Of a stretch of DNA of 35,000 nucleotides, positions 34,257 through 35,000 are shown in pieces. A program made the position numbers and the translations under genes. The stretch's first letter is position 1. Every line of letters starts with the position of its first letter. The stretch lies in the NCBI RefSeq assembly GCF_964340395.1, contig NC_135557.1:7739209-7774208 (forward strand), read 5' to 3'. A model generated the notes under the pieces. It did no database searches, was not told the DNA's origin, and worked only from the letters and a program-made list of their open reading frames with translations. Origin of the DNA: Glandiceps talaboti. Lineage: Eukaryota > Hemichordata > Enteropneusta > Spengelidae.

Positions 34257-35000
34257 CTATTAAATAAACATGTTAAATAAACACATGGCTACGATTTTAC
34301 AAGGGGATTCGGGAGCTCGTTTTTTTTTTACAAATCTATTCTTTGGGTATATTCTAGACATGCCATATAGTGGTCGAAAGAGCTCCGCTGGTTTTATTAA
34401 TTTTGTTGAGTAAATTGTACAGGTCCAGGAGACGGATAAGGTAAATCTATGATATCATTGTGTAGAAACAGCTCAACTTTGCTACAGATAAGGTTGACCA
34501 AAATAGCGAAGTAATTGTAGTTCATCAGATATCAACATCACCTATGAACAAAGGTCAAAATCTTCCCTACTAAAGTCTAGTCTAACAACCACCATCATTA
34601 GCCTATACAAATACATTTAGTCTCTCTGTGAGTGGTAAAAATTGTTCATTACTTTAGTTGTCATTCATCATGCTAGAAGTGCTATTTTACTGTACAAGCA
34701 CCAAATATCTGCCAAAAACAGAAAATTACTAAATAAACATTTAACAAACAAAAAAGCTATCCAGTCACTGGTATCAGAGGAGAATTCTAAAATATCTATT
34801 TTGAATGAAATTCTCAAAAAAATCTGCTAAATAGGAAAATGATTACTGGCAACTTGGCATTCACACAGTTATATATATTTAAATCAAAGAAAATTTATAG
34901 CTGGTATCAGAAAATAAGTAAAAAAATATCATTTTCAATCATAAACACCCATAAATCTGACTTACATCAGCTTGCATAAACAAATATTAAAATTTTAATA
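34257..35000. other. upstream intron, no exon recognised
   Basis: AT-rich, partly paralogous to 33250-33310 at its left end. No further domain exon or microexon could be found on the minus strand. The 62-codon plus-strand open frame at 34642-34830 is Lys/Asn/Ile-rich and unrecognised. Confidence 0.5.

Noticed and set aside
34642-34830. 62-codon plus-strand open frame
   Set aside because: AT-rich, unrecognised, in the presumed upstream intron of the minus-strand gene, without splice or start support.

Overview
The window is AT-rich eukaryotic DNA, almost certainly from an invertebrate animal. The signs are spliced exons with GT-AG borders, a CR1/L2-like LINE fragment, a Penelope-like element with a hammerhead ribozyme, a solo LTR, many microsatellites and a large satellite. 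The lineage (lophotrochozoan, hemichordate, cephalochordate or other) cannot be settled from the sequence alone. There are no operons and no bacterial features.

Layout. 1-2252 is a minisatellite with about 15-bp subunits in a 205-290 bp higher-order repeat; a 768-bp solo LTR is inserted in it with a short target duplication. 2465-3117 is a 5'-truncated LINE on the minus strand. 3.1-8.9 kb is mostly unassigned, with trinucleotide tracts and a repeat family carrying RFX/X-box-like cores; the same family returns in opposite orientation at 12.9-14.8 kb. 8984-9950 holds the remains of a Penelope-like retroelement: RT C-terminus and zinc-knuckle linker, a frameshift, TA tracts, and a well-formed hammerhead ribozyme. 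10.4-11.4 kb contains GTAT/ATAC tracts and a small tandem duplication.

15187-34256 is the only convincing host gene, on the minus strand. Its 5' end lies beyond the right edge of the window. Seven separate exons (58 codons in the three upstream ones, 55 in the four downstream ones) each encode one eight-cysteine hevein-like (chitin-binding type 1-like) domain. All introns are phase 1, so every internal domain exon is symmetric and can be duplicated without breaking the frame. Two predicted 15-nt microexons lie between domain exons in the upstream part. The downstream exons sit in ~1.73-kb tandem duplications in which introns are almost as conserved as exons. One intron (20562-31187) has been inflated by an ~8.8-kb satellite of 49/51-bp units with 1033-bp and ~1.3-1.5-kb higher-order repeats. 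A paralogous intron at 33.67 kb keeps only one to two units and looks like the pre-expansion state. The last exon ends the protein by reading 4 nt into what was apparently the ancestral intron, because the old splice donor GT is lost.

Most long open frames in the window are by-products of satellites or microsatellites and are not annotated as genes.
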